Position numbers and translations under genes: made by a program. DNA of 64,000 nt from Dromiciops gliroides (Eukaryota; Chordata; Mammalia; Microbiotheria; Microbiotheriidae): NCBI RefSeq assembly GCF_019393635.1, contig NC_057863.1, forward strand, positions 621,855,791-621,919,790, given 5' to 3'. Below the pieces are notes generated by a model. The model saw only the letters and a list, made by a program, of their open reading frames with translations. It ran no database searches and was not told the DNA's origin. Below are positions 41,801 to 54,849 of the stretch, in pieces; position 1 is the stretch's first letter; each line of letters opens with the position of its first letter.

Positions 41801-42729
41801 CTTTTAGTATTTTCTCCTTCACACTGGGGCTAGAGGCCTCACAACTGTCCTTCTGTACCACTAGCCTGCTGAGCCAGGACCCAGAGACCTCAGCTGCTGA
41901 TCTGTGCTTTGGCTAAGAGCCTCCCACTGGCTTGCCCAGACACCCTCTACACTGCATTGTGTTCCCCCTTTACCCAAGTGAGACAGATCTTTCCTGAAGT
42001 CCTTCTAAGTTATCTTAAGATGGAAGATTGTTTCACTGTCTTTTTGTGGGTTCTCTAGCTCCAGAGTCCATTTAGAGGTTTGATTTAATGCTGTTTCTAG
42101 GGGAAATTGGGGAGAGGTCAGGCAATTTCCTGACTTCTTTACACCCTCTTAGGAAACCAGGAATGTTAAGGAGCAGAAGTAAGAAGGAAGTGTATTTCTT
42201 ACATGGAGAAAAACTAGGAGTATTTTGAGTATTTCAGGTGAGATAATGGCTATAAAGAACTTTGCAATATCAGTCGTTATTATTATTAGTTTACAGTTAC
42301 CAGTCCTCCAGTGTGATAATGACTTTATTCTCTGATCCTTCTATGAGAGGATAGAATCTGCTATTGAGCTCAAGAAATATTTATAGAGCAATAGAGGGGT
42401 GTCCTAGCAAATGTTTATCAACCAGGCTCTCTAGGAAAAAAAATTGTATGCACAACTTTTACCTTTAATCTACATTATTAAGACTTTTTTCAGATTAGAC
42501 AATCAACAAAACAGTAAGAGAAGCCCTGATTTATAGTAATATTTCTGAGGTATAAATGCTCACACTGAAATTCAACAATAGACTTCTCAAACTGATTAGA
42601 GCTGACTTTGATAGTCAATCATGAAGGTTTATAAAAATTGTCTAAATTTGGTTGCCCAGAGAAGTTCATAAGTATGGCATGTCAAATTAATGATAGCATG
42701 CTTGCCTGGGTTCTGGATAATGGATGATC
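41801..42729. other. Unassigned
   Basis: No coding or nameable repeat signal beyond short scraps. Confidence 0.4.
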
Positions 42730-44090
42730 CTCTTGAGCTTTCCCAGTCACCAGTAGAGTGACTCTGTGCTTGTTCCCATGATTTTTAGGATGTTTTCTGC
42801 CATCTTGTCAAATGCCTTCAATGAGGTCAGCTACTCCACTGATGGTAAATTATTCAACTTGAAAAGGCTGCAAGCCAAGGCTAAAGTGGAGGGAGTGTTG
42901 GTGTGTGATTTTTTGTTTGCAGATGATTATGCATTCAGTGCAGCCTCTGAAGCTGAGATGCAACAAAGTATAGATCTATTCTATGCTGCTTGTGCTAATT
43001 TTGGCCTAATAACACCAAGAAAACACAGGTGCTCCACCAGCCAGCACCACACCATGCATACATAGAATCATCAGAAGTTTTGAACACTGTGGGTAAGTTC
43101 ACTTACCTTGGCAGTATACTTTCCAGGGATGTACACATTGATAATGAGGTTGGAGGGGGCAGCTAGGTGGCGCAGTGGATAGAGCACAGGCCCTGGATTC
43201 AGGAGTACCTGAGTTCAAATCCGGCCTCAGACACTTGACACTAGCTGTATAACCCTGGGCAAGTCACTTAACCCCAATTGCCCAGCAAAAAATGTAATTT
43301 AATTTAATTTAAAAAGATAATGAGGTCCGTGCATGCATTTCTGGAGATAGTTCATTGTTTTGGAGGCTCCAAAGGAAAGTGTGGGAGAAAAGAGGTGTTA
43401 GATTGACTACCAAACTGAAGGTCTACAGAGCCATTGTGCTGACCTCATTGTTGTATGACTGTGAACCCTGATAGTATACCAGCTCCATTCCAGGAAACTG
43501 AATCATTTCCATCTGAATTGTCTTAGGAAGATTCTGAAGATCCCCTGGCAGGATAAGGTACCAGACACTGAAGTCCTTTCTCTAGCTGAACTGCTGAGCA
43601 TTCAAACTCTATTGCAGAGAGCACAACTCTAATGGTTGGCCATGTTGTTTGAATGCCAAATGTACACTTGCCTAAAAGATTATTTTATGGAGAACTCACA
43701 TAAGGCAAGTACTTTAATGGTGGTAAAAAAAAAAAACAATATAAGGACACTCTCAAGGTCTCTCTGAAGAACTTTGGAATTGATTGCATGATGTGGGAGA
43801 TGCTGGCACAGGACTGCCGAGTATGGCATGCCCTTATCAGAGAAGGTGCTTTGTTCTATGAACAAAATAGGATTTCTGTAGCTCAAAAGAAACACAATAT
43901 GTGAAAATTTAGAGAATCCATCCCAAATGTTCACATGGACTATATTTGTGCCCAACCTGTGGTAGAGCATTCCAAATTCATATTGGTCTGATTAGCCACA
44001 GCTGGACACACTGTAACTTGACTCTAACATAGTGCTGTCATTTTGGTCTTCTTCAAGAACAAAGGACAACCACCACCAGAGCTGACTCCA
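42730..44090 (+). mobile_element. RTE-type non-LTR retrotransposon, RT C-terminal part
   Basis: The frame at 42766-43065 has a reverse transcriptase core: LKRLQAKAKVEGVLV, then the catalytic FADDYA and AEMQQSIDLFYAACANFGL. Decayed coding pieces follow to about 43990 and an RTE-like end near 44080 (caaaggacaaccaccacca). A SINE splits it at 43151-43315. It is a different family from BovB at 7090-9262. Confidence 0.75.
43151..43315 (+). mobile_element. Marsupial tRNA-derived SINE
   Basis: Sense copy with a small deletion (gacactagctg). TSD gataatgaggt at 43140-43150 and 43316-43326. The tail is aatttaattt-rich. Confidence 0.95.
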
Positions 44091-44129
44091 GACCTCACCT
44101 GGAGTACTGTAAAGAATGGTATGCAGAGA

Positions 44130-45040
44130 TAAGGGATGGCATGTTGTGTGGCAAGGACATCAAGAAGACCAGTTTGTACCATACAATGCATGGAAGGGAA
44201 TATAGTAGATTAAGACTGGAAAGAGGCTGAGTTGTAAAGAGCTTTAAATGTCAAGCAGCTGCTCACATTTGATCCTGAAGGTCATGGAGAGCCACTGGAA
44301 TTTACTGAGTAGGGCATGACATTCCAGACTTGCACTTTAGGAAGATCACTTTGGCAGTTGTGGGGAAGATGGACTGAAGTGGAAGAGACTTGCTGCAGGG
44401 AGAACAATTAGGAGGATAGTGTAACAACAGGCCAGGTGATAAGGTGATGAGGATCTGAATAAGAGCAGCAACTGAGTGAATGAAGAGAAAGTGCTTTATG
44501 TGAAAGATGCTGTGGAGATCAAAATGATTGAGAGTTAGGAGTTGAAGGTGATAGTGAAATTGCAAACCTTTAAGACTAGAAGAATGGTAGTTCTTTTGGT
44601 AGGGAAGTTTAGAAGAGAGATGGGATTGAAGGTAGGAGGGGAAATGAATAATGATGAATTGTGATATGGACCTGTTAAGTTTGAGATACCTATAGAACAT
44701 CTAGTTTTTTGTTTTGTTTTTGTTTTTTTAGTGAGGCAATTGGGGTTAAGTGACTTGCCCAGGGTCACACAGCTAGTAAGTGTTAAGTGTCTGAGGCTGG
44801 ATTTGAACTCAGGTACTCCTGAATCCAGGGCCAGTGCTCTATCCACTGTGCCATCTAGCTGCCCCTAGAACATCTAGTTTTAAAGAAATAATGAGCAGTT
44901 GGTGATGTACGATGAGCTCAAGTGAGACTAGGACTGGATATGTACACTTGGAAGTCACCTCTATGGAGATTATAATAAAACACATGAGATCTGATGGGAG
45001 GGAGGCTGAAGATTAGAGAGAGATGGGGGATGGTTATAGG
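44130..45040 (+). mobile_element. L2 LINE 3' region, long fragment
   Basis: L2 order: cactttaggaagatcacttt, ggcagttgtggggaagatgg, caacaggccaggtgataagg, cctgttaagtttgagatacc, then after the SINE gagactaggactggat. Confidence 0.7.
44709..44865 (-). mobile_element. Marsupial tRNA-derived SINE
   Basis: Antisense copy with perfect TSD tagaacatctagtttt at 44693-44708 and 44866-44881. Confidence 0.96.
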
Positions 45041-45299
45041 GTTGGTCACCTCTTCTTCAAAGACTAGAGTAAAGAAGAAAAAGAATAAAGGCCAAACTAC
45101 CCTATTTGCTATTTTATACAAAAAAATTATCTCCCTTCTCCAAGCCCAGGAATATACTCCCTCCTTGCAAAAAATAAAATAAAATAAAAATCCGCTGAAT
45201 TCTGAGCTTCCTCCACTAATCAGCTCAAGTGCTATTGCCTATAAGAAGCTTTTAGTGCCTTCCTATCAGAAATCATTTTGCAACTACTCTATATATGTT

Positions 45300-45440
45300 T
45301 TGCATTTTTGTGTCTATATTATTTCTCCCCCAACAAAGCATAAATTTCCTGAGAACATGGTTTGGTTTGTTTCAATCTTTGTCTCCCCAGAGACAAGTAC
45401 AATACCTGGCACATAGTAGTCATTTGAATGCTTGTTGAGA
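45300..45440 (-). mobile_element. L2 LINE 3' end, antisense
   Basis: gcataaatttcctgagaaca, then tacctggcacatagtagtca. Confidence 0.65.
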
Positions 45441-45444
45441 GACT

Positions 45445-45915
45445 GGGTTTCTCAATTTTATTCATTCTGAATCCATTTATTTATTGTCTTATCCACATCT
45501 GGGAGAGATTTTATCAAAGGTTTTGCTAAAATCTGGGTAAACTTGTCCTTTACTATTCTTTTGACCTACCACTTTGTTAACTATATCAATAAAGGAAATG
45601 AGAGAGTCTGGCATAACCTTGTTTTGGTTTTGGTTTTGGTTTTTGGTGAGGCAATGAGAGTTAAGTGACTTGCCCAGGGTCACACAGCTAGTAAGTGTCA
45701 AGTGTCTGAAACCAGATTTGAACTCAGGTCCTCCTGAATCCAGGGCTGGTGCTTTATCCACTGCACCACCTAGCTACCCCACTAGTCTGGCATAACCTCA
45801 CTTAGTGAGACTTGTTCTTGGTGATCACCACTTCTTTTATAGATGTTCACTAATCATTCATTTGATTATGCATTCTACAATTTTACCAGGAATCAAAGTT
45901 AATGTAACTTTCAAA
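45445..45915 (-). mobile_element. L3/CR1 LINE fragment, antisense
   Basis: aaaggaaatgagagagtctg before the SINE, cttggtgatcaccacttctt and ttaccaggaatcaaagttaa after it. Confidence 0.6.
45620..45780 (-). mobile_element. Marsupial tRNA-derived SINE
   Basis: Antisense copy with a (ttttgg)n tail. TSD gtctggcataacct at 45606-45619 and 45785-45798. Confidence 0.95.
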
Positions 45916-46287
45916 AATTTGGAATATCTTAAGAATGGTCCTAATCATTTGAAATTTTCAACAAATAAATGGTAATGAACTTAAGTTTTTGTTGTATCTC
46001 ATTTTAAAAGTCAAGTCAATATTATCTTTTCATGGTGGAAAAATATATGACCAGTTTGAAGATAAAATTTTCTTAAGCAGCTAAAATTTGTATAAGTAAT
46101 GACAATTGAGACAAGTTAAGTTAGGGAAATAGAAAGTAAAAAGTTCACATGCAGAAAATGTATTCTTCTCTATATAACATCAGGTTTCTCTATATAATAC
46201 CAGCTATACAACAGCTGAGTTTGCTTTGTATGAATGTTTTGGGTGCCAATTGTGTAAAAACTAATCAATTGAAAGTATATGGGTAGG

Positions 46288-46434
46288 GGGCAGCTAGGCG
46301 GCACAGTGGATAGAGCACTGGTCTTGGATTCAGGAGGACCTGAGTTCAAATTTGGCCTCAGACACTTAATACTTACTAGCTGTGTGACCCTGGGCAAGTC
46401 ACTTAACCCCCAATTGCCTCATTAAAAAAAAAAA
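46288..46434 (+). mobile_element. Marsupial tRNA-derived SINE
   Basis: Full-length sense copy. TSD unclear. Confidence 0.93.
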
Positions 46435-46689
46435 TATGTCTTGTAACTATTCCTAGGGTTCCATTAGTATATGGAAAGTATATGGGCAGAAATTTTCCAG
46501 AGTAAATTAAATGTTTTTATTAAATAACAATAATTTTTTGAAAACCATCTTTGTGCCATCTAAAGGATTACTTGCATTATAAAAAAATGTTTATAGACAT
46601 GATAAGTGTAAAAAGCTTCATGTGATGGAAGATTGGTTTGTTTGTATATGGATATGATTTAAAATATGCTTGGCTTTAATATAGTAAAA

Positions 46690-47135
46690 ATAATAAAATG
46701 ACAATTCTACCTAAATTAAGTTACTTATTCAGTGTCATACCAATCAAACTACCAGAAATTATTTTGTAGAAATAGAAAAAATAATAACAAAAATCATCTG
46801 GAAGAACAAAAGGTCATGAATATCAAGGGAGGGGCAGCTTGGTAGTGCAGTGAATGGAGCACTGGCCGTGGATTCAGGAGGACCTGAGTTCAAATCCAGC
46901 CTCAGACACTTAACACTTACTAGCTGTGTGACCCTGGGCAAGTCACTTAACACCAATTGCCTCACCAAAAAAAAAAATATATATCAAGGGAACTAATGAA
47001 AAAAATGCACAAGAAGGTGGGCTAGCCATACCAAATCTGAAGCTATACTAGAAAGCAGCAGTCAACAAAACTATTTGGTACTGACTAAGAAATAGAGTGG
47101 TGGATCAGTGGAATAGGTTAGGCACAGAAGACACA
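46690..47135 (+). mobile_element. L1 LINE ORF2 fragment
   Basis: tattcagtgtcataccaatc, then ggtgggctagccataccaaa and ggtggatcagtggaatag, split by a SINE. Confidence 0.7.
46831..46980 (+). mobile_element. Marsupial tRNA-derived SINE
   Basis: Sense copy with TSD tatcaaggga at 46821-46830 and 46982-46991. Confidence 0.95.
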
Positions 47136-47545
47136 GTAGTAAATGACTAGTAATCTACTGTTTGATAAACCCAAAGACTCTAGCAAACTTTAGATCTTAG
47201 CTTGCCTTATCTGGCCTGGACTCAAACTTCTCCTTCACTTGCCAAACATTTCTCAGGTGGAATGGAGCACTGCTAGTAGCATCACAACTCTCTGAGTCTG
47301 CATCCTGGGGTAGGGCAAGCTACAAGTCCAATTATCAGAAGCTTCTATATCTTTTTCTCTTGGCACCAGCCTGACAAACTAGGAGATAGTAGCCTCTACA
47401 CTCTTTTCTTTTAGTCAATCCCTAACAGAATGGATATGAAGCCAAAAGATAGTGGCTTTGGCTCTTTCCCCTCAGCACATTTTGAGAGTAGACACCAAGC
47501 AGGACAATAGTAGCCTCTAAGACTTCTTTCAATATAGTTCCAAAT

Positions 47546-47790
47546 GGTATGAATGTAGGTAGGTAGACTTGGACTTGGAGGCAGGAAGTTCGAAGTTCCT
47601 CAGATTCCAGTTTAGCTGTGTGACTCTGGGCAAGTAACTTGACCTCTCAGCTACAGTGCCCTTATCTGTAAAATGAGCACAATAATACCACCTTGCTCCC
47701 AGGGTTGTTGTGAGGGCCAAATGAGATTATGTATGTAAGGTGCTTCACTATCTTTAAGGTGCTATAAAAATTCAAGTTATTATTACTTAA
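47546..47790 (+). mobile_element. MIR, sense
   Basis: A long MIR copy: tagctgtgtgactctgggca, cttatctgtaaaatgagcac, gggttgttgtgagggccaaa, ending near a ttattattactta tail. Confidence 0.85.
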
Positions 47791-47914
47791 TTATGCCAAG
47801 CTAGGTAATAGTAGTTTCCTACCTGCTAAGACAAACCCAGGAACTATATAAACACAACTATCAAACACTTTTCACACAAATAAAGTTAGATCTAAACAAT
47901 TGGAAAAATATTAA

Positions 47915-49790
47915 TTGCTAATGGGTAGGCCAAGCCAATATAATAAAATATAATAAAAATGGCAATTCTACCTAAATTAATCTATTTACTTAGTGCTATA
48001 TCAAACTATCCAAAAACTATTTTATAAAGCTAGAAAAATTCATCTGGAAGAACAAAAGTTCAAAAATATAAAGGGAATCAATGAAAAAATGCAAAAGAAT
48101 ATAGCCTAACAATAGCAGATCTCAAACTGTATTATAAAGAAGTAATTTTCAAATCAGTACTAGCTAAGAAATAGAGTGGTGGATCAGTAGAATAGATTAG
48201 ATATAAATTACATTATAGTAAATGACCATGGTAATCCAGTATATGATAAACCCAAAGATGCAAACTTTTGGAACAAATACTCATTATTTGACAAAAACTG
48301 CTGAGAAAACTGGAAAACAGTATGGCAGAAATTACACCATATGCCAAGATAAAATCAAAATGGGTACATAATTTACATATAAAGGGTGATAAACATAAGC
48401 AAATTAAGAGAGCATAAATAGTTTAACTGTCAGATTTGTGGATAAGGGAACAGTTTAGGACCAAAAAAGATATAGAGAACAATACAAAATGTAAAATTGA
48501 GAATTTTGATTATATAAAATTTAAAAGGTTTTGCACAAACAAAATCAATGCAACCAAAATTATAAGGAAAGCAGAAAACTGGGAGACGGGGGAATTTTCT
48601 ATTAAGTATCTTTGATAAAGACCTCATTTCTCATATATTTAAAGAACTGAGTCAAATTTATAAAAACACAAGTTATTTCCCTATTGATAAATGGTCAAAG
48701 GATATGAACAGGCAATTTTCAGACAAAGAAATCAAAGTTATCTATAGTCATATGAAAAAAATGCCTTAAATCACTATTGATCAGAGAAATGCAAATTAAA
48801 ACAACTCTGAAGTACCACTTCATACCTATTAGAGTGGCTAATATAACAAAAAAGGAAAATGTTGGATGTTGGAGGGATATGGGAAAACTGGGACACTAAT
48901 GCATTTTTGGTAGAGTTGTAAATTGATCTACCCATTCTGGAGAGTAATTTGGAACTATGCGCAAAGGACTATAAACCTGTGAATACCCTTTGATCTAGCA
49001 ATACCACTGCTAGGTCTATATCTCAAAGACATCCAAAAAAAAGGGGAAAAAGACCTATTAATACAAGGATATTTATAGCAGCTCTTTTTGTAGTGGCTGA
49101 GAATTAGAAATCCAAGCGATACCCATCGGCTGAGGAATGGCTGGCTAAACAAGCTGTGGTATATGATTGTAATGAAGTATTATTGTTCTATAACAAATAA
49201 CAGGAGGCAGCTAGATAGCGCAGTGGATAAAAGCACTGGCCCCGGATTCAAGAGGACCTGAGTTCAAATCTGGCCTCAAACACTTGACACTTCCTAGATG
49301 TGTGACCCTGGGCAATCACTTAACCCTCATTGCCCCACCAAAAAAAAAAAAAAAAAAAAAAAGACAAGCAGGATGATTTCAGAAAGGCCTGGAAAGACTT
49401 ATATGAAATGATACATAGTGAAGTGAACAGAACCAGGAGAACTTTGTATGCAGTAACAATATTGTTCAATGAACCATGAATGACTTAGCTATTCTAGTAA
49501 TACAATGATCCAAGACAATCCCAAAGGACTAATGATGAAACACACTATCTGCCTCTAGAGAAAAAAACTGATAATGATTGAATATAAACTGAAGCATGAT
49601 ATTTTTCTTTTTTTTCTTTTGTTCAAGTCTTATACAAAATTACTCTTGTGGAAATGTTTTGAATAATTGCACATGTATAACCTATATCTGATTGCTGACG
49701 GTCTTGGGGTGGGGGAATAGAGGAGAAAGAGGGAAGAATAGAATTTGGAACTAAAAACTAAATAAAAATTATTAAAAATTAGGGGGGAAA
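47915..49790 (+). mobile_element. L1 LINE, ORF2 3' half and 3' UTR
   Basis: Continuous sense L1: catctggaagaacaaaagtt, gtggatcagtagaatagat, gaccatggtaatccagtata, ggtcaaaggatatgaacagg, cttcatacctattagagtgg, ctataaacctgtgaataccc, then the usual 3' UTR to about 49790. It is full of stops. A SINE sits at 49203-49362. Confidence 0.88.
49203..49362 (+). mobile_element. Marsupial tRNA-derived SINE
   Basis: Sense copy with a 23-base A tail, inside L1. Confidence 0.94.
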
Positions 49791-50721
49791 GTATCTTCCA
49801 GACCCTTTTCCCCTGGCACCAACCCAGAGGGAGTCCCAGATGTGGGATCAATGGCACCATCTTTTGTGGTTTTCTATCCCTTCCCATTCCCACCCCACCA
49901 CTCCTGAGGATTATCTCACAGTAGTTTCTTTAGTTTCTTCTATTTTATTTAGCATAATTTCCTGTAGTTTCTTACTATTCTTGAAGTAATTTTAAAGGAA
50001 ACTAGATTTGACTAGAAAGTTCAATTTGCCATATTTACTGGAAGCACAATCTAAATTTTAAAATAAAAGTTTAGTAATTGCCATACACCCCTGTTTTCTT
50101 CCTGCAAGAGACTTTTCCACCCCCAGGCTTTGTACATTCATTTATAAGCATTACCACAGCACTCAGAGGGTAATCAGATGTGTCTTTGGGAGACTCAAAA
50201 GCATCCTACATATTTTTAATTTCCCTAGTGGTGAGGAGTAGGGAGTAACAGTGGCCTGAGTCTCTTGAAAATTACCTAGTACCCTGAGAATACAGCAGAG
50301 TATTGTGGAAGAGCTCTATGGGTGGACAGTTAGCCCAAAACTGAATAGAAAGTTGGATTAGATTTGGAAGATTGCAAAATACTCAGTAATCCCAAACTAT
50401 TCCCTTGTTACCAAAGCCTGCCTTTGTAATACTGCATGGAAGTAAATCACAGAAAACTACAATCTCAAAAGACTCAAAATTGTAAATAACTCATAAAAGG
50501 AATATAGTACCTACTATGTGCCCGACATTGTGCTGAGTGCTTTCTACAACAACCTTTTTACCATAGGTAACAAAATATTACTAGTAGTATAAAAAAAAAA
50601 CCATGAAGTAGAACAAGAAAAATTATCAAAAACATGTATGACTCTGTAACTGGGCTTTTAAGCCCTACTTGCAGCATGCTGCTGCTTAAATATTATTCCA
50701 AATTGGTTAAAAGAATGCTGA
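49791..50721. other. Unassigned
   Basis: No gene seen. A short L2-like word (acctactatgtgcccgacat, 50510-50529) is the only repeat scrap recognised. Confidence 0.4.
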
Positions 50722-52060
50722 CAGAATTTCTGGGGTGGAGCCAAGATGACGAAGGCAAGGCGGTAAGCTCTCAGAACTCGTGACATGATTGCTCCAAAAA
50801 ACCTCCAAATAATGCCATAGGACAATTCCTGGAATAGCAGAACTGACAAAAGAACAGACCGAGATCATTTCCCAGCCAAAGACAGCTTAGAAGGTTAGCA
50901 GGAGGGGGATGCTGGACTGAGGCAGGAGTGGACTTCAACCCTGTAGTCATGATGACACAGATCCAGTCACAGGCAGGCCTCGCAAGGGAAAGAGACCCCA
51001 GGAGCCTCTCAATCAGCTGCAGCCCCGGTGTCTTCTGGAACTAAGCTCATGGTCGTGTGAGGGCTGAGCAGTTGGCCATGGGGAGATTACAGGGGTCTCT
51101 GCTGGTGCTGAGGTGAAACTTGGTCCCTGCCGGGAACCAGGAAGTAGGCCTTTTTTGTTTATCCTTGTTCTTTGTGGGGCAGGCAGGGTGGGGTGGTTTA
51201 TGTCTGGGGCTGGATTTGGGCTCAGGGCCTCCTGGGTCCAGGGTTGGTGCATTGTCCATTGTATCACCTAGCTCACCCATGACGACATCTTAAAAATAAA
51301 GTTAAGGGGTAAGAGGGATGCACTGGAAGAAAGGTGGAAGAGAGGTGGATTCAAGGAAAGTAGCTCACATAAAAGAAACAAGAAAAAGCTTATGGAATGG
51401 AAGAGAAGATGGGGAAGGAGTGGGGGAGTAAGTGAGCCTTACTCTCATCAGAATTGGCTCAAAGAGGGAATAACATACACACTCAAATGGGTATAGTAAT
51501 ATATTTTGCCATAAGGGAAAGTGGAAGGGGAAGGGGATGGGGGGGGGGAGAAGCAAAGGAAGGGAGGGCAGATTGGGGGAGGGGGCAGTAAAAAGCAAAA
51601 CACTTTCGAAGAGGGATAGGGTGAAAGAAGATGGAAAATAGAGGAAATATCAAGGGGAGGGAATAGGATGGAGAGTAATACATTTAGCAATAGTAACTGT
51701 GAAAGAAATGATGATCAGGATGCTATCAAAAGGACATATGAAAAATGCAAGCCATCAACAGAGAAAGAACTGATGCTATCTGAATACAGATTGAAGTATA
51801 CTTTTATTTGTTAGTTCCTCTTTATAAAGTTATTTTGTCTATTTTCTTTCACAACCTGACTAATGTGAAGACATTTTCCATGACTGCACATGTATGACTT
51901 ATATTGAATTGCTTGGTTTCTTAGAGAGGGTTGAGAAGGGAGGGAGATAGAAAATTTAGAACACAACGTTACAAAAAAAATCAATGTGAAAAAAATGTGT
52001 TTCTTGTTTACATGTAACTTGAGGAAAATTCTAAATAAATAAATAAAAATGGATGAACAA
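50722..52060 (+). mobile_element. Non-autonomous L1-like element: L1 5' UTR joined to an L1 3' end
   Basis: 50728-51150 is an L1 5' UTR (ggtggagccaagatgacgaa, cccagccaaagacagcttag). After a degraded SINE, 51300-51720 is a purine-rich stretch, and 51720-52035 is a 3' UTR-like end (gaactgatgctatctgaata, cttggtttcttagagagggt) with an A-rich tail. ORF1 and ORF2 are missing. It could also be two separate insertions. Confidence 0.5.
51161..51277 (-). mobile_element. Marsupial tRNA-derived SINE, strongly degraded
   Basis: gtggggcaggcagggtgggg stands for the gcaatgagggttaag end and the middle is deleted. ctggatttgggctcagggcc to cacctagctca completes it. Confidence 0.75.
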
Positions 52061-52160
52061 ATAGATAAATGGGTAGATAAGTAAATTAATAAGTAAATAA
52101 ATGGATGAGTGAGTAAATGAGTAAATAAACAAATAAATGAATGAATGAATGAATGAATAA
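52025..52160. repeat. (AAATRAGT/AATG)n degenerate repeat
   Basis: Repeats such as gtaaataaatggatgagtga and (gaat)n, linking two L1 tails. Confidence 0.85.
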
Positions 52161-52690
52161 GAATTAGAGATTGAGGGAATGCCCATCAGTTGGGGAATGA
52201 TTGAACAAGCTGTAGTGTGTGATTGTAGTGGAATATTATTGTGCTGTGGGAAATGGCAAACAGGATGATTTCAGAAAAACCTATAAAGATTCATATGAAC
52301 TTATGTATAGTGAGGTGAGCAGAACCAGGGGAACATTGTGTACAGTGACAGCATTATTGTTCTATGAGCAATTGTGAATGACTTTACTTTCAGAAATACA
52401 ATGATCCAGGAAAATCCCAAAGGACTAATGATGAACCATACTATCCACCTTCAGAGAAAGAACTGATATTAATTGAGCACAGACGGAAGCATGCTGTTTT
52501 GCCCTTTCTTTTTTTTACTTGAGTCTTTTTGTATAAAATGACTAATGTAGTAATGTTTTACATAATTGAACATGTATAACCTATATCTGGTTTCTTGCTG
52601 CCTCAAGGAGGGAGGAGGGGAGGGAGGGAGGGAATAAGAGAGGGATAAAATTTGGAACTCAAAACTTTAAATAAATTTATTTTAAAAATT
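52161..52690 (+). mobile_element. L1 LINE 3' end of ORF2 and 3' UTR
   Basis: gggaatgcccatcagttggg, gtgagcagaaccaggggaac, gaaagaactgatattaattg, cttgctgcctcaaggaggga. Confidence 0.85.
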
Positions 52691-53149
52691 TAATAAAAAT
52701 AAAAGAATGCTGACATAAGATTGCAGTTCTGTATAAGGAGCAAAGTTGGAGGTAAAGAGAATTTTTTTCCAAGGAGTCTTGCATGGTTCCATATTCTTTG
52801 GCTTGCATTTCATTGATTGAAATTGGGGTCCCCCTCTTGCTTGAGCTGGTCTCATCTCATTCCCATCTAAAGGTCATTCAGTCTTGTATATTTTCTAGTA
52901 TATTCTAATGTGTGTAACTTTTCTGAATTATGTAAACTATTTGCTTGGATGAATGGATTTACTTGCTGTTCACTATCTGGTGGGTTTTGTGTAACTAGAT
53001 TTTTTGGTAAATCCATGGATGAACTATTTATGGAAATAAACAAGAAACATGCAGGAGGGCACAACATGTGAGACTTATAATTTGCCCTCTTGGGGAGAGT
53101 GCCCACGTGGATAAATTCACAAATGCATCCAAGTACTGGAATATTATTA
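52691..53149. other. Unassigned
   Basis: No recognisable gene. The 99-codon minus-strand ORF at 52867-53166 has no family I know and I treat it as chance. Confidence 0.4.
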
Positions 53150-53425
53150 TTATTAACAATAATCATAATAGTAACATTTATATAGCCCCTGTTTTGTGTT
53201 AGACACTGTGCTAAGTGCTTTATAATTATTACTTAATTTGATCCTCACAACAACCCTAGGAGGTAGGTGCTATTATTATTATCCTCATTTTACAGGTGAG
53301 GAAACTAAAGCAGACAGGTGAAGTGACTTGCCCAGGATCACACAGTGTCTTAGCTCGAATTTGAACTCAGGTCTTCCTGACTCTAGGCCTAGTGCTCTGT
53401 GCAATAGGACAGCACCTAGGGGCCT
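53150..53425 (-). mobile_element. MIR/CORE-SINE, antisense, long copy
   Basis: ctgtgctaagtgctttataa, atttgatcctcacaacaacc, cattttacaggtgaggaaac, gtgacttgcccaggatcaca, through to a 5' end near 53420. Confidence 0.85.
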
Positions 53426-54477
53426 AGTTAGTGGGAAAAGCACTGGGTTTGTCATAAGAAGACCTAGTTATGGAATATAGCTCTGCTACTCTGCCACCTA
53501 CCCAGTGATAGATTCTTTATGTGGAGATCCTCTATGGGATAATATGGACAAAAATCACCTAGGACAAAATTCTATGGGATGCCATTTGCACTGGTGGAAG
53601 GAGAACTTGCTTGTATGCGATTACAGATGTGCTAAAATATTTGCAGAAACGAGCTTGACTCCCTATTGGAAAATGATATCTACTATAAACTACCCACCCC
53701 TCAGGACTTCATAATGCCTTTTCCCCTTCAGTTTCACTAATTACATACCTGGGAACAATAAAATTGTTCCTGTTAGTTGGCCTTCACTGTACCCCCAAAA
53801 GGAAAACTACAAGTTTTGACTAGATAATTGGAAGATGTCAAAACTTGATGGAAGCACAGTTTAGTGTTTCTTCCTGTGTAGATTATGGGATAAGTTTTGA
53901 AGATAATGAAAACCTTGGGTTCAGAAAGGTATCCAAGATGAGACATGGTTTAGAAGTACCACTTAGAAAAAACGTAGGTCTGTTGGCTGGCAATGAAACT
54001 ACTTTGTGGTATAGTATTTATCCAAAGGTTACCAAATTGTTATACCTGATTTTTTTTTCTGTGATCTGGGCCTTTGTGAAAGATTTGTGCCTTGTTTAGA
54101 AAAGCTATATATCTTGATTCCAAGCCAAACTCTGTGAACCATTGATCTAGAGTGATTCCCTATATCTACACAGTCATCAATGTATGTAGAATGTATGTAT
54201 AGAAGATATGGAGCTAATCATCTCACTAATACTATTACCTCATCCTTGATAACTTCAAATGTCATCTTTCTTTAATTGGGGGGGGGTTAAAAATCTGAGC
54301 TTAACAAACACCAAATAAAGTGAGCATTTCCATATACATAGTAGTACAGAAGAAGAGAATTATATGTCAAATTATAAATCTATATTCATTTTATGTATAT
54401 AATATACTCAACATGTAACCCGCAAAGCCAACCTCCTTATCTGTTACTCATTCTTCTCCTTCTTTTCCTCCACATAT
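53426..54477. other. Unassigned
   Basis: No nameable repeat. ORFs at 53505-53714 and 53845-54099 have no recognised family, promoter or splice context. Confidence 0.35.
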
Positions 54478-54500
54478 ATGTGTGTGTGTGTGTGTGTGTG
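54478..54500. repeat. (TG)n microsatellite
   Basis: Eleven tg units, then a ttta/tttc-rich stretch. Confidence 0.95.
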
Positions 54501-54540
54501 TTTATTTATTTCTTTATTTCTTTGCTTGTTTATTTATTTA

Positions 54541-54678
54541 TTTTCTGGGGCAATGAGAGTTAAGTGACTTGCCCAGGGTCACACAGCTAGTAAGTGTCAA
54601 GTGTCTGAGGTCGAATTTGAACTCAGGTACTCCTGAATCCAGGGTCAGTGCTTTGTGCACTGTGCCACCTAGCTGCCT
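54541..54678 (-). mobile_element. Marsupial tRNA-derived SINE
   Basis: Antisense copy from ctggggcaatgagagttaag to gccacctagctgcc. Confidence 0.93.
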
Positions 54679-54688
54679 AGATAGATTA

Positions 54689-54827
54689 TTTTTGGTGGGA
54701 CAATGGGGACAAAGTGACTTGCCCAGGGTCACACAGCTAGTAAGTGTCAAGTGTCTGAGGCCAGATTATAATCTAATTAATTTTAAGTGGGTTAATCAGG
54801 TCCTCCTTAATCCAGGGCTGGTGCCTC
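54689..54827 (-). mobile_element. Marsupial tRNA-derived SINE with an LTR-derived patch
   Basis: Antisense copy. The bases that should read tgaactcaggtcc are replaced at about 54768-54799 by a 32-base stretch that matches an LTR sequence at 56147-56178. Confidence 0.85.
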
Positions 54828-54849
54828 CCTATATATATTTTTTTAATAC

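Noticed and set aside
42766..43065. Possible host gene with a long open frame
   Set aside because: The FADD motif and flanks identify it as a non-LTR retrotransposon reverse transcriptase.
50658..50849. 63-codon minus-strand ORF near 50.7 kb
   Set aside because: It lies across an L1 5' UTR and has no family resemblance.
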